Both the position numbers and the translations under genes were made by a program. The notes beneath the pieces are model-generated. The model saw only the letters and a program-made list of their open reading frames with translations. It had not been told where the DNA came from and did not search any database. DNA of 24,109 bases from JAVBLK01 sp031553565 (GTDB lineage Bacteria; Bacillota; Clostridia; Christensenellales; DUVY01). Below, in pieces: positions 15,557-23,813 of the stretch; position 1 is the first letter of the stretch; every line of letters begins with the position of its first letter. Location: assembly GCA_031553565.1 (NCBI GenBank), contig JAVBLK010000056.1, forward strand, positions 1 through 24,109. Reading direction: 5' to 3'.

Positions 15557-17476
15557 ATGGCTAAGGACGATATCAAGGTAACACAAAAATACGATGAATC
15601 GGGCATTCAGGTCCTGGAGGGTCTCGATCCTGTAAGAAAACGCCCGGGTATGTATATCGGCAGCACGGACGAAAGGGGTTTGCACCACCTTATCACCGAG
15701 TTGGTCGATAACGCCGTCGACGAGGCGCTGGCGGGCTACTGCGACAATGTTACGATAGAGCTTTTGCGCGACGGCGCGTGCTCTGTTGCGGACAACGGCC
15801 GCGGCATCCCTACCGGCATCCACAAGACCGAAAAGGTTTCGGCGGTGCAGGTCGTTTTGACCAAGCTGCACGCGGGCGGCAAATTCGGCGGCGGCGGCTA
15901 TAAGGTTTCGGGCGGTTTGCACGGCGTGGGCCTGTCGGTCGTTAACGCCTTATCCGAATATCTGGACGTCGAGATAAGCCAGAACGGCCGCGTCTATACG
16001 CAGCGGTACAACAGGGGCGTTCCTATGCGCCCGCTGCAGGAGGGCGGCAAAACCAAAGAACACGGCACAAAGATAACGTTCATGCCCGACTCGCAGATTT
16101 TTGACGCGGTCGAGTGGAATTACGACAGGATAAGGACGCGGTTAAGGGAGGTCGCCTACCTTAACAAGGGTTTTGAGGTCGTGCTGATCGATCGCCGCCA
16201 GGGGCTGGAAAAGCAGGAGACGTTCAAGTTTGACGGCGGTATCGCCGACTTTGTCGAATATCTGAACCGGAACAAGGAAGCGCTTTTCCCGTCAGTCATA
16301 TATTTTGACGAAAGCTTAAAAGAGGGCGAGGTAGAGATCGCTCTCCAATATAACGACAGCTACAACGAGATAATATATACCTATGCCAACAATATCAACA
16401 CCGAGGAGGGCGGCCAGCACCTTGCCGGCTTTAAAAACGCCCTTACCAAGATTATCAACGACTACGGCAGCAAGGCTAATATTTTAAAGGATGATGAAAA
16501 GCTGTCGGGCGACGACGTGCGCGAGGGGATCACCGCCGTTATCAGCGTAAAACTGCAGAACCCGCAGTTCGAGGGCCAGACCAAGACCAAACTGGGCAAC
16601 GCCGAGATGCGCTCCGCCGTCGAAAAGGCCATGACAGAGGGTCTGGGGACGTACTTAGAGGAAAACCCGAAAGAGGCCAAGGAGCTTATATTAAAATGTA
16701 TCACCGCGCAGAGGGCAAGGGAGGCGGCAAGGAACGCGCGCGACCTGACCCGCAGAAAGAGCATTTTGGAGAGCACGACCCTGCCGGGAAAGCTGGCGGA
16801 CTGCTCTGACCGCGACCCGGCGCATTGCGAATTGTACCTGGTCGAGGGCGACAGCGCGGGCGGCACCGCAAAGCAGGGGCGCGACCGCAGGTTTCAGGCG
16901 ATACTCCCCTTGCGCGGCAAGATCCTTAACGTCGAAAAGGCAAGGCTGGCCAAGGTGATTGAAAACAACGAGATAAAGTCGATGATAACGGCGTTCGGCT
17001 GCGGCGTGCACGAGGAATTCGACGAAACAAAACTCCGCTATCACAAAATTGTATGTATGACCGACGCGGACGTTGACGGCAGCCATATCCGCATCCTGAT
17101 GCTGACGTTCTTCTTCCGTTATATGAAGCCCTTACTTGAAAAGGGCTATGTATACATCGCCCAGCCGCCGCTGTATAAGGTGTCGAAGGGCAGGGCGGAT
17201 CACTATTGCTACTCGGACAAGGAGCTGGAACAGCTTTTGGACAAACTGGGCAGAAAGGGCTGCGAGGTCCAGCGCTATAAAGGCCTGGGCGAAATGAACG
17301 CCGAGCAATTGTGGCAGACGACTATGAGCCCCGAATCGCGCACCCTCCTGCAGGTCTCGATGGAGGACGCCTACAACGCCGACCAGATATTCTCTATCTT
17401 AATGGGCGAGCTGCCCGAATTGAGAAGAGAGTTTATCGAGCAAAACGCGAAATTAGTAAAAGAACTGGATATTTGA
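15557..17476 (+). CDS. gyrB: DNA gyrase subunit B
   Basis: ATPase and TOPRIM subunit of gyrase, which introduces negative supercoils together with GyrA. The 639 residues match the usual Gram-positive length. The GHKL ATPase motifs are TELVDNAVDEAL (47-58), DNGRGIP (79-85) and GGLHGVG (119-125). The TOPRIM part has EGDSAGG (430-436) and DADVDGSH (503-510). The C-terminal part contains QRYKGLGEMN and ends with EFIEQNA. The region equivalent to the GyrB quinolone-determining segment looks ordinary. Translation starts within a strong GGAGGAG context supplied by leader repeat R2, which is also found before gyrA. A small membrane-protein gene follows 48 bp downstream. ParE is the alternative, but the position next to recF and gyrA favours GyrB. 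Identity is certain. Confidence 0.97.
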   Translation: MAKDDIKVTQKYDESGIQVLEGLDPVRKRPGMYIGSTDERGLHHLITELVDNAVDEALAGYCDNVTIELLRDGACSVADNGRGIPTGIHKTEKVSAVQVVLTKLHAGGKFGGGGYKVSGGLHGVGLSVVNALSEYLDVEISQNGRVYTQRYNRGVPMRPLQEGGKTKEHGTKITFMPDSQIFDAVEWNYDRIRTRLREVAYLNKGFEVVLIDRRQGLEKQETFKFDGGIADFVEYLNRNKEALFPSVIYFDESLKEGEVEIALQYNDSYNEIIYTYANNINTEEGGQHLAGFKNALTKIINDYGSKANILKDDEKLSGDDVREGITAVISVKLQNPQFEGQTKTKLGNAEMRSAVEKAMTEGLGTYLEENPKEAKELILKCITAQRAREAARNARDLTRRKSILESTTLPGKLADCSDRDPAHCELYLVEGDSAGGTAKQGRDRRFQAILPLRGKILNVEKARLAKVIENNEIKSMITAFGCGVHEEFDETKLRYHKIVCMTDADVDGSHIRILMLTFFFRYMKPLLEKGYVYIAQPPLYKVSKGRADHYCYSDKELEQLLDKLGRKGCEVQRYKGLGEMNAEQLWQTTMSPESRTLLQVSMEDAYNADQIFSILMGELPELRREFIEQNAKLVKELDI

Positions 17477-17524
17477 CGTAACGGACAAGCAATTAGACGG
17501 CCAACCTTGAAAAGGAGCGGTTTT

Positions 17525-17947
17525 ATGAATTGTTATGAAAAAAGAATCAAGACAGCTACTAGATGCGGCGTAATAGGCAGTTTCTTAGCGGCTATCGGGA
17601 TAATTGTAACGATTGTTGTCGGCATAACGGCAGATGAATATTCCATAATATACATTTTCCCCATGATGGTTACGATATTTTTGCTTATGCCGGTTTCTAT
17701 GGGGTTTATGTACAGCTATATATATAAGATACAATACAGAATGGCAAAAAGCTTATTGACAGATGAGGAAATACAGAGAATAGAAAAACCTATGTATTTG
17801 CAAATGGCTATCACAGAAAAAGCAAAGCGGCTTATGGAGCAAGGGAAAGCGAGCGGCGATATGTCCGCTTACAACGAGTTCCGCGAGCTTGTAATGATGA
17901 GCAGGCCAATGGGAGTTTACGGAAGATACGGCGGATACGGCATATAA
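17525..17947 (+). CDS. Small two-helix membrane protein
   Basis: Not recognised. The 140-residue product has two hydrophobic segments (about residues 16-36 and 42-64 counted from this start), then a cytoplasmic-looking charged region with LTDEEIQRIEKPMYLQMAIT. It ends in a Tyr/Gly-rich tail (GVYGRYGGYGI). The start is the ATG at 17525, since AAAGGAG (17511-17517) lies 7 nt upstream; an in-frame TTG at 17507 precedes that site and is unlikely. It is 48 bp past gyrB and probably cotranscribed with it, interrupting the usual gyrB-gyrA pair. Its composition is more AT-rich than the gyrase genes, which hints at later arrival. Miniature element C begins 9 bp after its stop. Confidence 0.8.
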   Translation: MNCYEKRIKTATRCGVIGSFLAAIGIIVTIVVGITADEYSIIYIFPMMVTIFLLMPVSMGFMYSYIYKIQYRMAKSLLTDEEIQRIEKPMYLQMAITEKAKRLMEQGKASGDMSAYNEFRELVMMSRPMGVYGRYGGYGI

Positions 17948-17956
17948 AAATATAAG

Positions 17957-18114
17957 GTAACCGCTGAATAATTCGATATAATTTATAGCGGCGTCTTTTT
18001 CGCCTGAAAACATCTTCTTTTTTTGCAAATAGTTCTACTATTTCCTGCAAAAACAAGCCGTTTTCTGACTTAAAAATACTTGCTCTAAATTAACCTCATT
18101 TGTTCAGCGTTTAC
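17957..18114. mobile_element. MITE-like element, copy C (158 bp, full length)
   Basis: Same length and layout as copy A, with termini GTAACCGCTGAATAA and a right end reading GTTCAGCGTTTAC. ATAAG flanks both sides (17952-17956 and 18115-18119) as a likely target duplication. Internal sequence is shared with A, including AAAACAAGCCGTTTTCTG and AAAAATACTTGCTC. Confidence 0.8.
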
Positions 18115-18165
18115 ATAAGGCTTTTGGAAACAGAGCCAAACAGAAAAAATATAAAATAAAAGAAG

Positions 18166-18301
18166 CCGCTCTATGGCTGACCGGATTTTTTACCGCGTCA
18201 AAAAATTCGCGCACGGCCGGAAAGGCGACGGAGAAAGCAAGTGAGAGCGGGATTTTCCCCGTAAGGGAAAAATTCAGCGGCGAGCGCAGCGGAGGAGCCC
18301 C
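18166..18301 (+). repeat. Gyrase-leader repeat R3, 5' leader of gyrA
   Basis: Aligns with R2 over its whole length, ending GGAGGAG (18291-18297) 4 nt before the gyrA ATG. Hairpin 1 (18183-18191 with 18200-18208) keeps its shape with one mismatch. Hairpin 2 keeps TTTTCCC with GGGAAAA around a changed loop. The A-rich flank AAATAAAAGAA is shared as well. Confidence 0.85.
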
Positions 18302-20860
18302 ATGGCAAAAAAGAGTTTTAAGGACGAATACGAAAAGCTGGTGGATAACACCAAGATTGTAAAGGTCGGCGTCGAGGACGAGATGAAGAAGTCCTTCATC
18401 GCATACGCGATGGCGGTCAACGTGTCGCGCGCGATACCCGACGTCCGGGACGGATTAAAGCCCGTTCACAGAAGGATACTTTACGCGATGGGCGAGCTGG
18501 GCCTGTATTCAAGCAGCCAGTACCGCAAATGCGCGCGTATCGTGGGCGACGTTTTGGGTAAATATCACCCGCACGGCGACCAGGCAGTTTACGCCGCGCT
18601 GGTAAGGCTGGCGCAGGATTTCTCCATACGCTGCCCGCTGGTCGACGGGCACGGCAACTTCGGCAGCGTGGACGGCGATCCGCCCGCGGCGCAGAGGTAT
18701 ACCGAGGCCAGGATGTCTAAGATCGCCGGCGAGATGCTGCGCGAGATCGACAAGGAAACGGTCAATTTTTACCCGAACTTCGACGATACCCTGATGCAGC
18801 CTGAGGTTTTGCCGGCGCGCTTTCCTAACCTTTTAGTAAACGGCGCGGACGGCATCGCGGTCGGTATGGCGACGAATATCCCGCCGCACAATCTGGGCGA
18901 GGTCATCGACGGCACGGTCGCGCTGATCGACAACCCCGACATCACGGTGGACGAGCTGATAAATTTTATCCCCGCGCCCGATTTTCCCACAGGCGGGCTT
19001 ATCATGGGCAGGATGGGGACGAGGCTTGCCTATAAGACCGGCCGCGGCAGTATCGTGCAGCGCGCGCGGTGCGAGATAGAAGAATACAGCACCTCTAAAG
19101 GCCCGGACGCGGAGAACAACCGCAGCCGCATCGTAATAACCGAGCTGCCCTATCAGGTCAACAAGGCATTGCTTATCGAGACTATCGCCGATATGGTCAA
19201 GGACAAGCGGATCGAGGGGATCAGCGACATCCACGAGCAGTCCGACAGAAAGGGTATGCGCGTGGTCATCGATATAAAGCGCGACGCGCAGCCGCAGGTA
19301 GTCCTTAACACCCTATATAAGCATACCAATTTGCAGGTTTCCGGCGGGATCATTTTACTGGCGCTGGTAAACGGCGAGCCCAAGATCTTAAACCTTAAGG
19401 AAATACTCTATCATTATGTCGAGCATCAGCGGGACGTTATCGTGCGCCGCACAAGGTTCGACCTTGCCAAGGCGGAGGAGCGCGCGCATATACTGGACGG
19501 CTATGTTATCGCGCTTGCCAATATCGAGGAGGTCATCCGCATAATCCGCGCGTCCCGCGACAAGGTCGAGGCGGCGCAGCAGTTGATGGAAGCCTTCATG
19601 CTGTCCGACCGGCAGGCAAACGCAATACTTGAAATGGCGTTAAAACGGCTTGCATCTCTTGAAGTCGAGCAGATAAGAAACGAGCTGGCCGAGCTGAAAA
19701 TCAAGATCGCCGAATATAAGTCCATACTGGCCAGCCCCGAGAAGGTTTCGCAGATCATCAAGGCCGAGCTTTTGGAGATCAAGGAAAAATTCGCGGACGA
19801 GCGCCGCACCGAGATCTCCATCGATTACGAGGAAATAGATATCGGCGACCTTATCGAGGAGGAGGACGTCGTCATATCGATGACGCACTTCGGTTACATC
19901 AAGCGGCTGCCCGTTACCGAATACAAGACGCAGCGGCGCGGCGGCAGGGGCGTTATCGCGCACAAGCCCAAGGAAGAGGACTTTGTCGAGAACATGTTTA
20001 TTACGGGCACGCATGACGACCTCCTGTTCTTTACCAATTTCGGCAAGGTCTACAGTATAAAGGGTTACGAGGTGCCGGAGGAGCAAAAGAACACACGCGG
20101 GCGCGCTATCGTAAACCTCCTGCAGCTTGACGACGGCGAAAAGGTACAGGCGGTCATACCGCTGAAGGCGGATACAAAGGGCAACCTGATGATGGCGACC
20201 AGGAGCGGCCTTGTGAAAAAGACCGCGCTGACCGAGTTCGAGTCTATCAGGAAGGTCGGCAAGATAGCGATCAAGCTTCTGGACGGCGATCAGCTGATCA
20301 GCGTACAGCTTACCAGCGGCCGCGACGAGCTTCTTCTGGCGACCAACGAGGGCAAGTGCATACGGTTCGGCGAGGACGACGTCAGGAACATGGGGCGCGA
20401 TACGCAGGGCGTGCGCAGTATGAAGCTCAACCCCGCCGATTACGTGGTCGACATGACGGTATTAAGGCCGGGATATAATATATTGACGGTATCGCAATAC
20501 GGGTACGGCAAGCGCACCGAGATCGAAGATTACAGATTGCAGTCGCGCGCGGGCAAGGGCATCAAGGCCGGCGTATTCAACGATAAGACGGGCAAGCTGG
20601 TCAATTTGAAGCTGGTCAGTGACGACGACGATATAATGGTCATCGCCAACGACGGCACGATCATCAGGATGCGCGCAAAGGAGATCAGTTTGATCGGCCG
20701 CGACACGCAGGGCGTCAGGGTCATGCGGGTCAAGGAGGGCTGCGAGATCGTTTGTGTGGCGGTGGCGATGGGCATGGCTGATGCAGGAGAAGGGCCGCTT
20801 GACGATTCGGCCTACGGCGACGAGGAAGCCGCGCTCGACGACAGCATGTACAGCGAATAA
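18302..20860 (+). CDS. gyrA: DNA gyrase subunit A
   Basis: Breakage-reunion and DNA-wrapping subunit of gyrase. The 852 residues include the catalytic tyrosine (QRYTEARMS, Tyr133) and the GyrA box QRRGGRGV (544-551), which separates GyrA from ParC. The C-terminal beta-pinwheel repeats (for example GRDTQGVR twice) are followed by an acidic tail rich in Asp and Glu. In the quinolone-determining region the sequence reads HPHGDQAVYAAL: the positions equivalent to E. coli Ser83 and Asp87 are Gln94 and Ala98, so both usual quinolone-bridge residues are absent. Translation starts from leader repeat R3, matching the gyrB leader. A terminator-like hairpin at 21062-21094 lies beyond the 3' end. Identity is certain. 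Confidence 0.97.
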   Translation: MAKKSFKDEYEKLVDNTKIVKVGVEDEMKKSFIAYAMAVNVSRAIPDVRDGLKPVHRRILYAMGELGLYSSSQYRKCARIVGDVLGKYHPHGDQAVYAALVRLAQDFSIRCPLVDGHGNFGSVDGDPPAAQRYTEARMSKIAGEMLREIDKETVNFYPNFDDTLMQPEVLPARFPNLLVNGADGIAVGMATNIPPHNLGEVIDGTVALIDNPDITVDELINFIPAPDFPTGGLIMGRMGTRLAYKTGRGSIVQRARCEIEEYSTSKGPDAENNRSRIVITELPYQVNKALLIETIADMVKDKRIEGISDIHEQSDRKGMRVVIDIKRDAQPQVVLNTLYKHTNLQVSGGIILLALVNGEPKILNLKEILYHYVEHQRDVIVRRTRFDLAKAEERAHILDGYVIALANIEEVIRIIRASRDKVEAAQQLMEAFMLSDRQANAILEMALKRLASLEVEQIRNELAELKIKIAEYKSILASPEKVSQIIKAELLEIKEKFADERRTEISIDYEEIDIGDLIEEEDVVISMTHFGYIKRLPVTEYKTQRRGGRGVIAHKPKEEDFVENMFITGTHDDLLFFTNFGKVYSIKGYEVPEEQKNTRGRAIVNLLQLDDGEKVQAVIPLKADTKGNLMMATRSGLVKKTALTEFESIRKVGKIAIKLLDGDQLISVQLTSGRDELLLATNEGKCIRFGEDDVRNMGRDTQGVRSMKLNPADYVVDMTVLRPGYNILTVSQYGYGKRTEIEDYRLQSRAGKGIKAGVFNDKTGKLVNLKLVSDDDDIMVIANDGTIIRMRAKEISLIGRDTQGVRVMRVKEGCEIVCVAVAMGMADAGEGPLDDSAYGDEEAALDDSMYSE

Positions 20861-20934
20861 AGATATCGGGCTTTTTCTTTGAGGAAGCGTGCGGCAGAAG
20901 CGGAGCGGCTGTAAGCGCCGCTTGCGCCGGGCCG

Positions 20935-20999
20935 CGTCATTCTGAACGCAGTGAAGAATCTTTTGCCCGGCCTTGCGGCAAGAACGCCATAAAATGACG
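20935..20999. repeat. Dispersed-type intergenic repeat with inverted ends
   Basis: CGTCATT (20935-20941) and AATGACG (20993-20999) bracket a segment that includes TCATTCTGAACGCAGTGAAG and an inner hairpin TTGCC/GGCAA. From memory, sequences of the TCATTCTGAGCG..GCGAAGAATC type recur in intergenic DNA of many bacteria. Its function is unknown. Confidence 0.55.
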
Positions 21000-21014
21000 T
21001 TTTGCAGCATAAAC

Positions 21015-21043
21015 TTGCAAGATAGAATTATTTACTGTACAAT
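21015..21043 (+). promoter_or_regulatory. Candidate sigma-A promoter for dnaA
   Basis: TTGCAA and TACAAT are 17 bp apart, placing the start near 21050. The following hairpin would then be in the dnaA leader. Confidence 0.5.
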
Positions 21044-21061
21044 ATAAATATATAACAAATT

Positions 21062-21094
21062 AAAAAGCACCGGGAGCTACTTCCGGCGCTTTTT
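21062..21094 (+). terminator. Terminator-like hairpin in the dnaA leader
   Basis: AAAAAGC-A-CCGG pairs with CCGG-C-GCTTTTT (11 bp plus one mismatch, 9-nt loop), ending in a T-run 4 nt before the dnaA ribosome binding site. It may end gyrA transcripts or, because it lies downstream of the dnaA promoter candidate, attenuate dnaA. Confidence 0.65.
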
Positions 21095-21113
21095 ATCTAA
21101 AAGGACGCCCCTG

Positions 21114-22526
21114 ATGCAGAAACGGCCTAAGGCCGCAAGCAGTTATACAACGGGGCAGAAGGCATTTATGACAGACATCAAACAGCTTTGGAACAGAATA
21201 ATCGACGTTGTGCAGACGGATATCCCCGCCTACAGGTTTGACGTATGGATAAAGACGCTGGAGCCCGTCTGTATAAGGGAAGGGCGGCTGGTGCTTATCG
21301 CGCCCACTGCGACCAGCAAGGCAGTGGTCGCGCAGAACTATATACCCATGCTTAAAGGCGCGGCGGCGGAATTGCACCCCGCGGTGCAGGAGGTCGACGT
21401 GCTTGCGCCCGACGAGTTGGAAACCTATATGAACGCGGCCGTACCCGAAAAGGAGCCGGCAAAGGAAAAGGAGCAGCCGCTTAAGGAACGCTTTAACACG
21501 CCCAACATGTTCGACAGCCGCTATACCTTCGACAGCTTTGTAGTCGGCAAGAGCAACCAGTTTCTGTATGCGGCGGCAAAGGCCGTGGCGGACGATCCGG
21601 GGGCAAAGCATAACCCGCTGTTTATATACGGCGGCACGGGCTTAGGGAAAACGCATATCCTGCACGCGATAGGCAACCATATCCGCGTTACCAGAAGCGA
21701 GCTGAAGGTCCTCTACATAACCAGCGAGAATTTTATCAACGAGTTCACCGCGTCGCTGACCGAAAAAAACACCAAGGAGTTCAGGAAACGCTACCGGTAC
21801 CTAGACGTACTGATGATCGACGACATACAATTCATCGCCAACAAGACGGGCCTTCAGGAGGAAATTTTTCACACCTTCAACGACCTCTATAACGAGCACA
21901 AGCAGATAATCATCAGCAGCGACAAGCCGCCCAAGGATATCTCGCCGTTAGAGGAGCGTTTGCGCAGCCGGTTCGAGTGGGGGCTGCTTGCCGACGTGCA
22001 GCAGCCGGATCTTATCACCAGAATGGCTATCTTGCAGAAAAAGGCGTACACCAAGAAATTCAACGTGCGCGAGGACGTGTTAGAGCTTATCGCCGGCAAG
22101 GACGACAGCAACATCCGCGAGATGGAGGGCATGCTGGAAAAGGTAGTGTTCTATGCGTCGTTAGAGCAAAAGCCCCTTTCACGGGAGCTTGCGGCCGAGG
22201 TCTTAAAGGACTATATTAAGGAAACTACCGAAAAAATCACCGCCGACGCCATAATCGACGCCGTATGCAGAAACTACCCCAACGTGACGCGCGCCGATAT
22301 TGTCGGCAAGAAGAAAACGAAAGAGATCGCCGAGGCGCGCCAGATGTGCATATATTTTATATGCGAGATCCTGTCGATGCCGCTTACCGCCATAGGCCAG
22401 CTTTTCGGCGGCCGTGACCACACGACCATAATGCACAGCCGCGACAAAATCTCGGCGCAGGTAAAAAATAATCCGGAGATTAAGAAGATGGTGGCGGATA
22501 TGCGCGCCATGATCTACAAAAAATAA
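21114..22526 (+). CDS. dnaA: Chromosomal replication initiator protein DnaA
   Basis: AAA+ initiator that binds DnaA boxes and opens the origin. The protein has the N-terminal domain I (DIKQLWNRIIDVVQ onwards), a short linker, the AAA+ core with Walker A GGTGLGKT (173-180) and Walker B LMIDDIQF, and the C-terminal DNA-binding signature GGRDHTTIMHSRDKI. The start at 21114 has AAAAGGA 8 nt upstream and gives 470 residues. The ATG at 21168 (MTDIKQLW, with AGAAGG 5 nt upstream) gives 452 residues and matches family starts better, so the true start is open. Unusually, it follows gyrA and is not adjacent to dnaN. No DnaA boxes were seen in its promoter region, so the usual autoregulation by boxes is not evident. 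Identity is certain. Confidence 0.96.
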   Translation: MQKRPKAASSYTTGQKAFMTDIKQLWNRIIDVVQTDIPAYRFDVWIKTLEPVCIREGRLVLIAPTATSKAVVAQNYIPMLKGAAAELHPAVQEVDVLAPDELETYMNAAVPEKEPAKEKEQPLKERFNTPNMFDSRYTFDSFVVGKSNQFLYAAAKAVADDPGAKHNPLFIYGGTGLGKTHILHAIGNHIRVTRSELKVLYITSENFINEFTASLTEKNTKEFRKRYRYLDVLMIDDIQFIANKTGLQEEIFHTFNDLYNEHKQIIISSDKPPKDISPLEERLRSRFEWGLLADVQQPDLITRMAILQKKAYTKKFNVREDVLELIAGKDDSNIREMEGMLEKVVFYASLEQKPLSRELAAEVLKDYIKETTEKITADAIIDAVCRNYPNVTRADIVGKKKTKEIAEARQMCIYFICEILSMPLTAIGQLFGGRDHTTIMHSRDKISAQVKNNPEIKKMVADMRAMIYKK

Positions 22527-22644
22527 GGCATATATACGTCGGGATCGGCGCGGTAAAGCCTTTATACGCTTCTCCGCGTATTCCGATACGGCTCCGTCGC
22601 GCCTAAAAGCTTAACCGCGCCGCTGCCTTGTATCTATGCCTTAT
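22523..22644. repeat. Long imperfect inverted repeat at the dnaA 3' end
   Basis: ATAAGGCATA (22523-22532, including the dnaA stop codon) pairs with TATGCCTTAT (22635-22644). CGGCGCGGT (22546-22554) pairs with ACCGCGCCG (22614-22622), and CGTAT (22577-22581) with ATACG (22586-22590). There is no strong U-tract. It may protect or terminate the transcript. Confidence 0.55.
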
Positions 22645-22818
22645 TTCAGTTCTGCTGTCTGTCTGACATCCCGCCTGCCGCCTACTTCCCCGTAAAAACG
22701 AGGCACTTATTTTCAATTCTGCTGTCTGTCTGCTGTCTGTCTGACATCGCCTGCCGCCTGCTTCCTGTAAAAAAAGGCAAAGCGCGCCTAAAAGCTTGAC
22801 CGCGCCGCGGCCTTGTAT
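22598..22818 (+). repeat. Direct repeats after dnaA
   Basis: A 36-bp unit starting CGCGCCTAAAAGCTT occurs at 22598-22633 and 22783-22818 with two differences. Between them, a second pair shares TTCTGCTGTCTGTCTG and GACATC..GCCTGCCGCCT, with a local CTGCTGTCTGT duplication. The dnaA-dgk gap (22527-22880) has no gene I can support. Confidence 0.7.
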
Positions 22819-22880
22819 ATAAGATTTATTTTGTAAGTGGAGAAGATATAACGCCGGAACCGGCGCGAAAAGCCCGGGAA

Positions 22881-23771
22881 TCAGAGCGCTTCTTTGGATG
22901 ACGGCGCGAAGATGCGCAGGCCGCCGGGGACGATTTTCACGTCAAAAGCAAGGCCGCCGATAAGCTCGCCGTCGATATTGACGAGGTCGTTCTGGGCGCA
23001 GCTTATGCTTACTGCGTCGGCGCGGAAGGTTTTGGTCGCGGCCAGAGTCAGATGCTTGCCCCTTAAAAACTTGATCAGCATACCGGGGATTTTCCGCCGC
23101 TTGGACATATGGATGATAACGACGTCCAGCTTGCCGTCATAGATATCGGATTCGGGCGAGATCTGCATCCCGCCGCCGACATACCTTCCGTTAGCGACTG
23201 CGGCGATAAATGCCTTATGCACAGTCGTTTCGCCGTTTACCGTGACCTGGATATCGTAGCCGCTGAATTTTATCAGCGACGCGAAAAGACTTAAATAATA
23301 CTGGAATTTGTTTTTAAAACGACTTTTATTATACCGCTGCAAAACGTCGATATCGAGGCCCGTGCCGGCCACGTTCAGACAGCGGCGCATATTTTCCTCG
23401 CGGCCTATTTCCATATAATCGGCGTTTACGATGCGGCCTTTTAAGATGTCCTCCAGCGCCTCGACAGGTTTCTTGGAAATGCCGGACGCCCGCGCGAAAT
23501 CGTTGCCGATGCCCGCCGGAATAAAGCCCAGCACCCCTTTTTGGGTGTCCAGTCCGTTTAAAACCTCGTTAAAGGTGCCGTCGCCGCCGACCGCGATGAT
23601 GTTGGCGGGCACACTGCTCAGCGTCTTTGCCAGCTCGACAGAGTTGCCGGGGTATTTGCTGATATGGACAGCATAGGGCAACCCCTTCGCCTTCATGTAT
23701 TCTTCTATCTGTTTTATAGCCTTTTCGGTTTTACCCTTTCCGGCAGTATAATTTGCAATAAAATGATACAA
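22881..23771 (-). CDS. Diacylglycerol/lipid kinase (DgkB/YegS/BmrU family)
   Basis: ATP-dependent lipid kinase of the diacylglycerol kinase catalytic-domain family, probably recycling diacylglycerol at the cytoplasmic membrane. The 296 residues have the nucleotide-binding GGDGTFNEVLNG (62-73), GFIPAGIGNDFARA (82-95) and a C-terminal domain with VDIL- and NIDGELIGG-type elements (NIDGE near residue 270). The length is normal. Translation begins at a TTG (23769-23771): AAGGA lies 8 nt upstream and family members start in the same place (YHFIAN, compare YYFIVNP). Miniature element D lies 42 bp upstream of the start. A CGCCGG-AA-CCGGCG hairpin follows the stop but lacks a good U-tract. The exact lipid substrate is not decidable from sequence. 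Confidence 0.93.
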   Translation of the reverse strand: MYHFIANYTAGKGKTEKAIKQIEEYMKAKGLPYAVHISKYPGNSVELAKTLSSVPANIIAVGGDGTFNEVLNGLDTQKGVLGFIPAGIGNDFARASGISKKPVEALEDILKGRIVNADYMEIGREENMRRCLNVAGTGLDIDVLQRYNKSRFKNKFQYYLSLFASLIKFSGYDIQVTVNGETTVHKAFIAAVANGRYVGGGMQISPESDIYDGKLDVVIIHMSKRRKIPGMLIKFLRGKHLTLAATKTFRADAVSISCAQNDLVNIDGELIGGLAFDVKIVPGGLRIFAPSSKEAL

Positions 23772-23813
23772 AACTTTTTCCTTTTGTGAGTCGGGGTCAA
23801 ATCATTACTTTAG

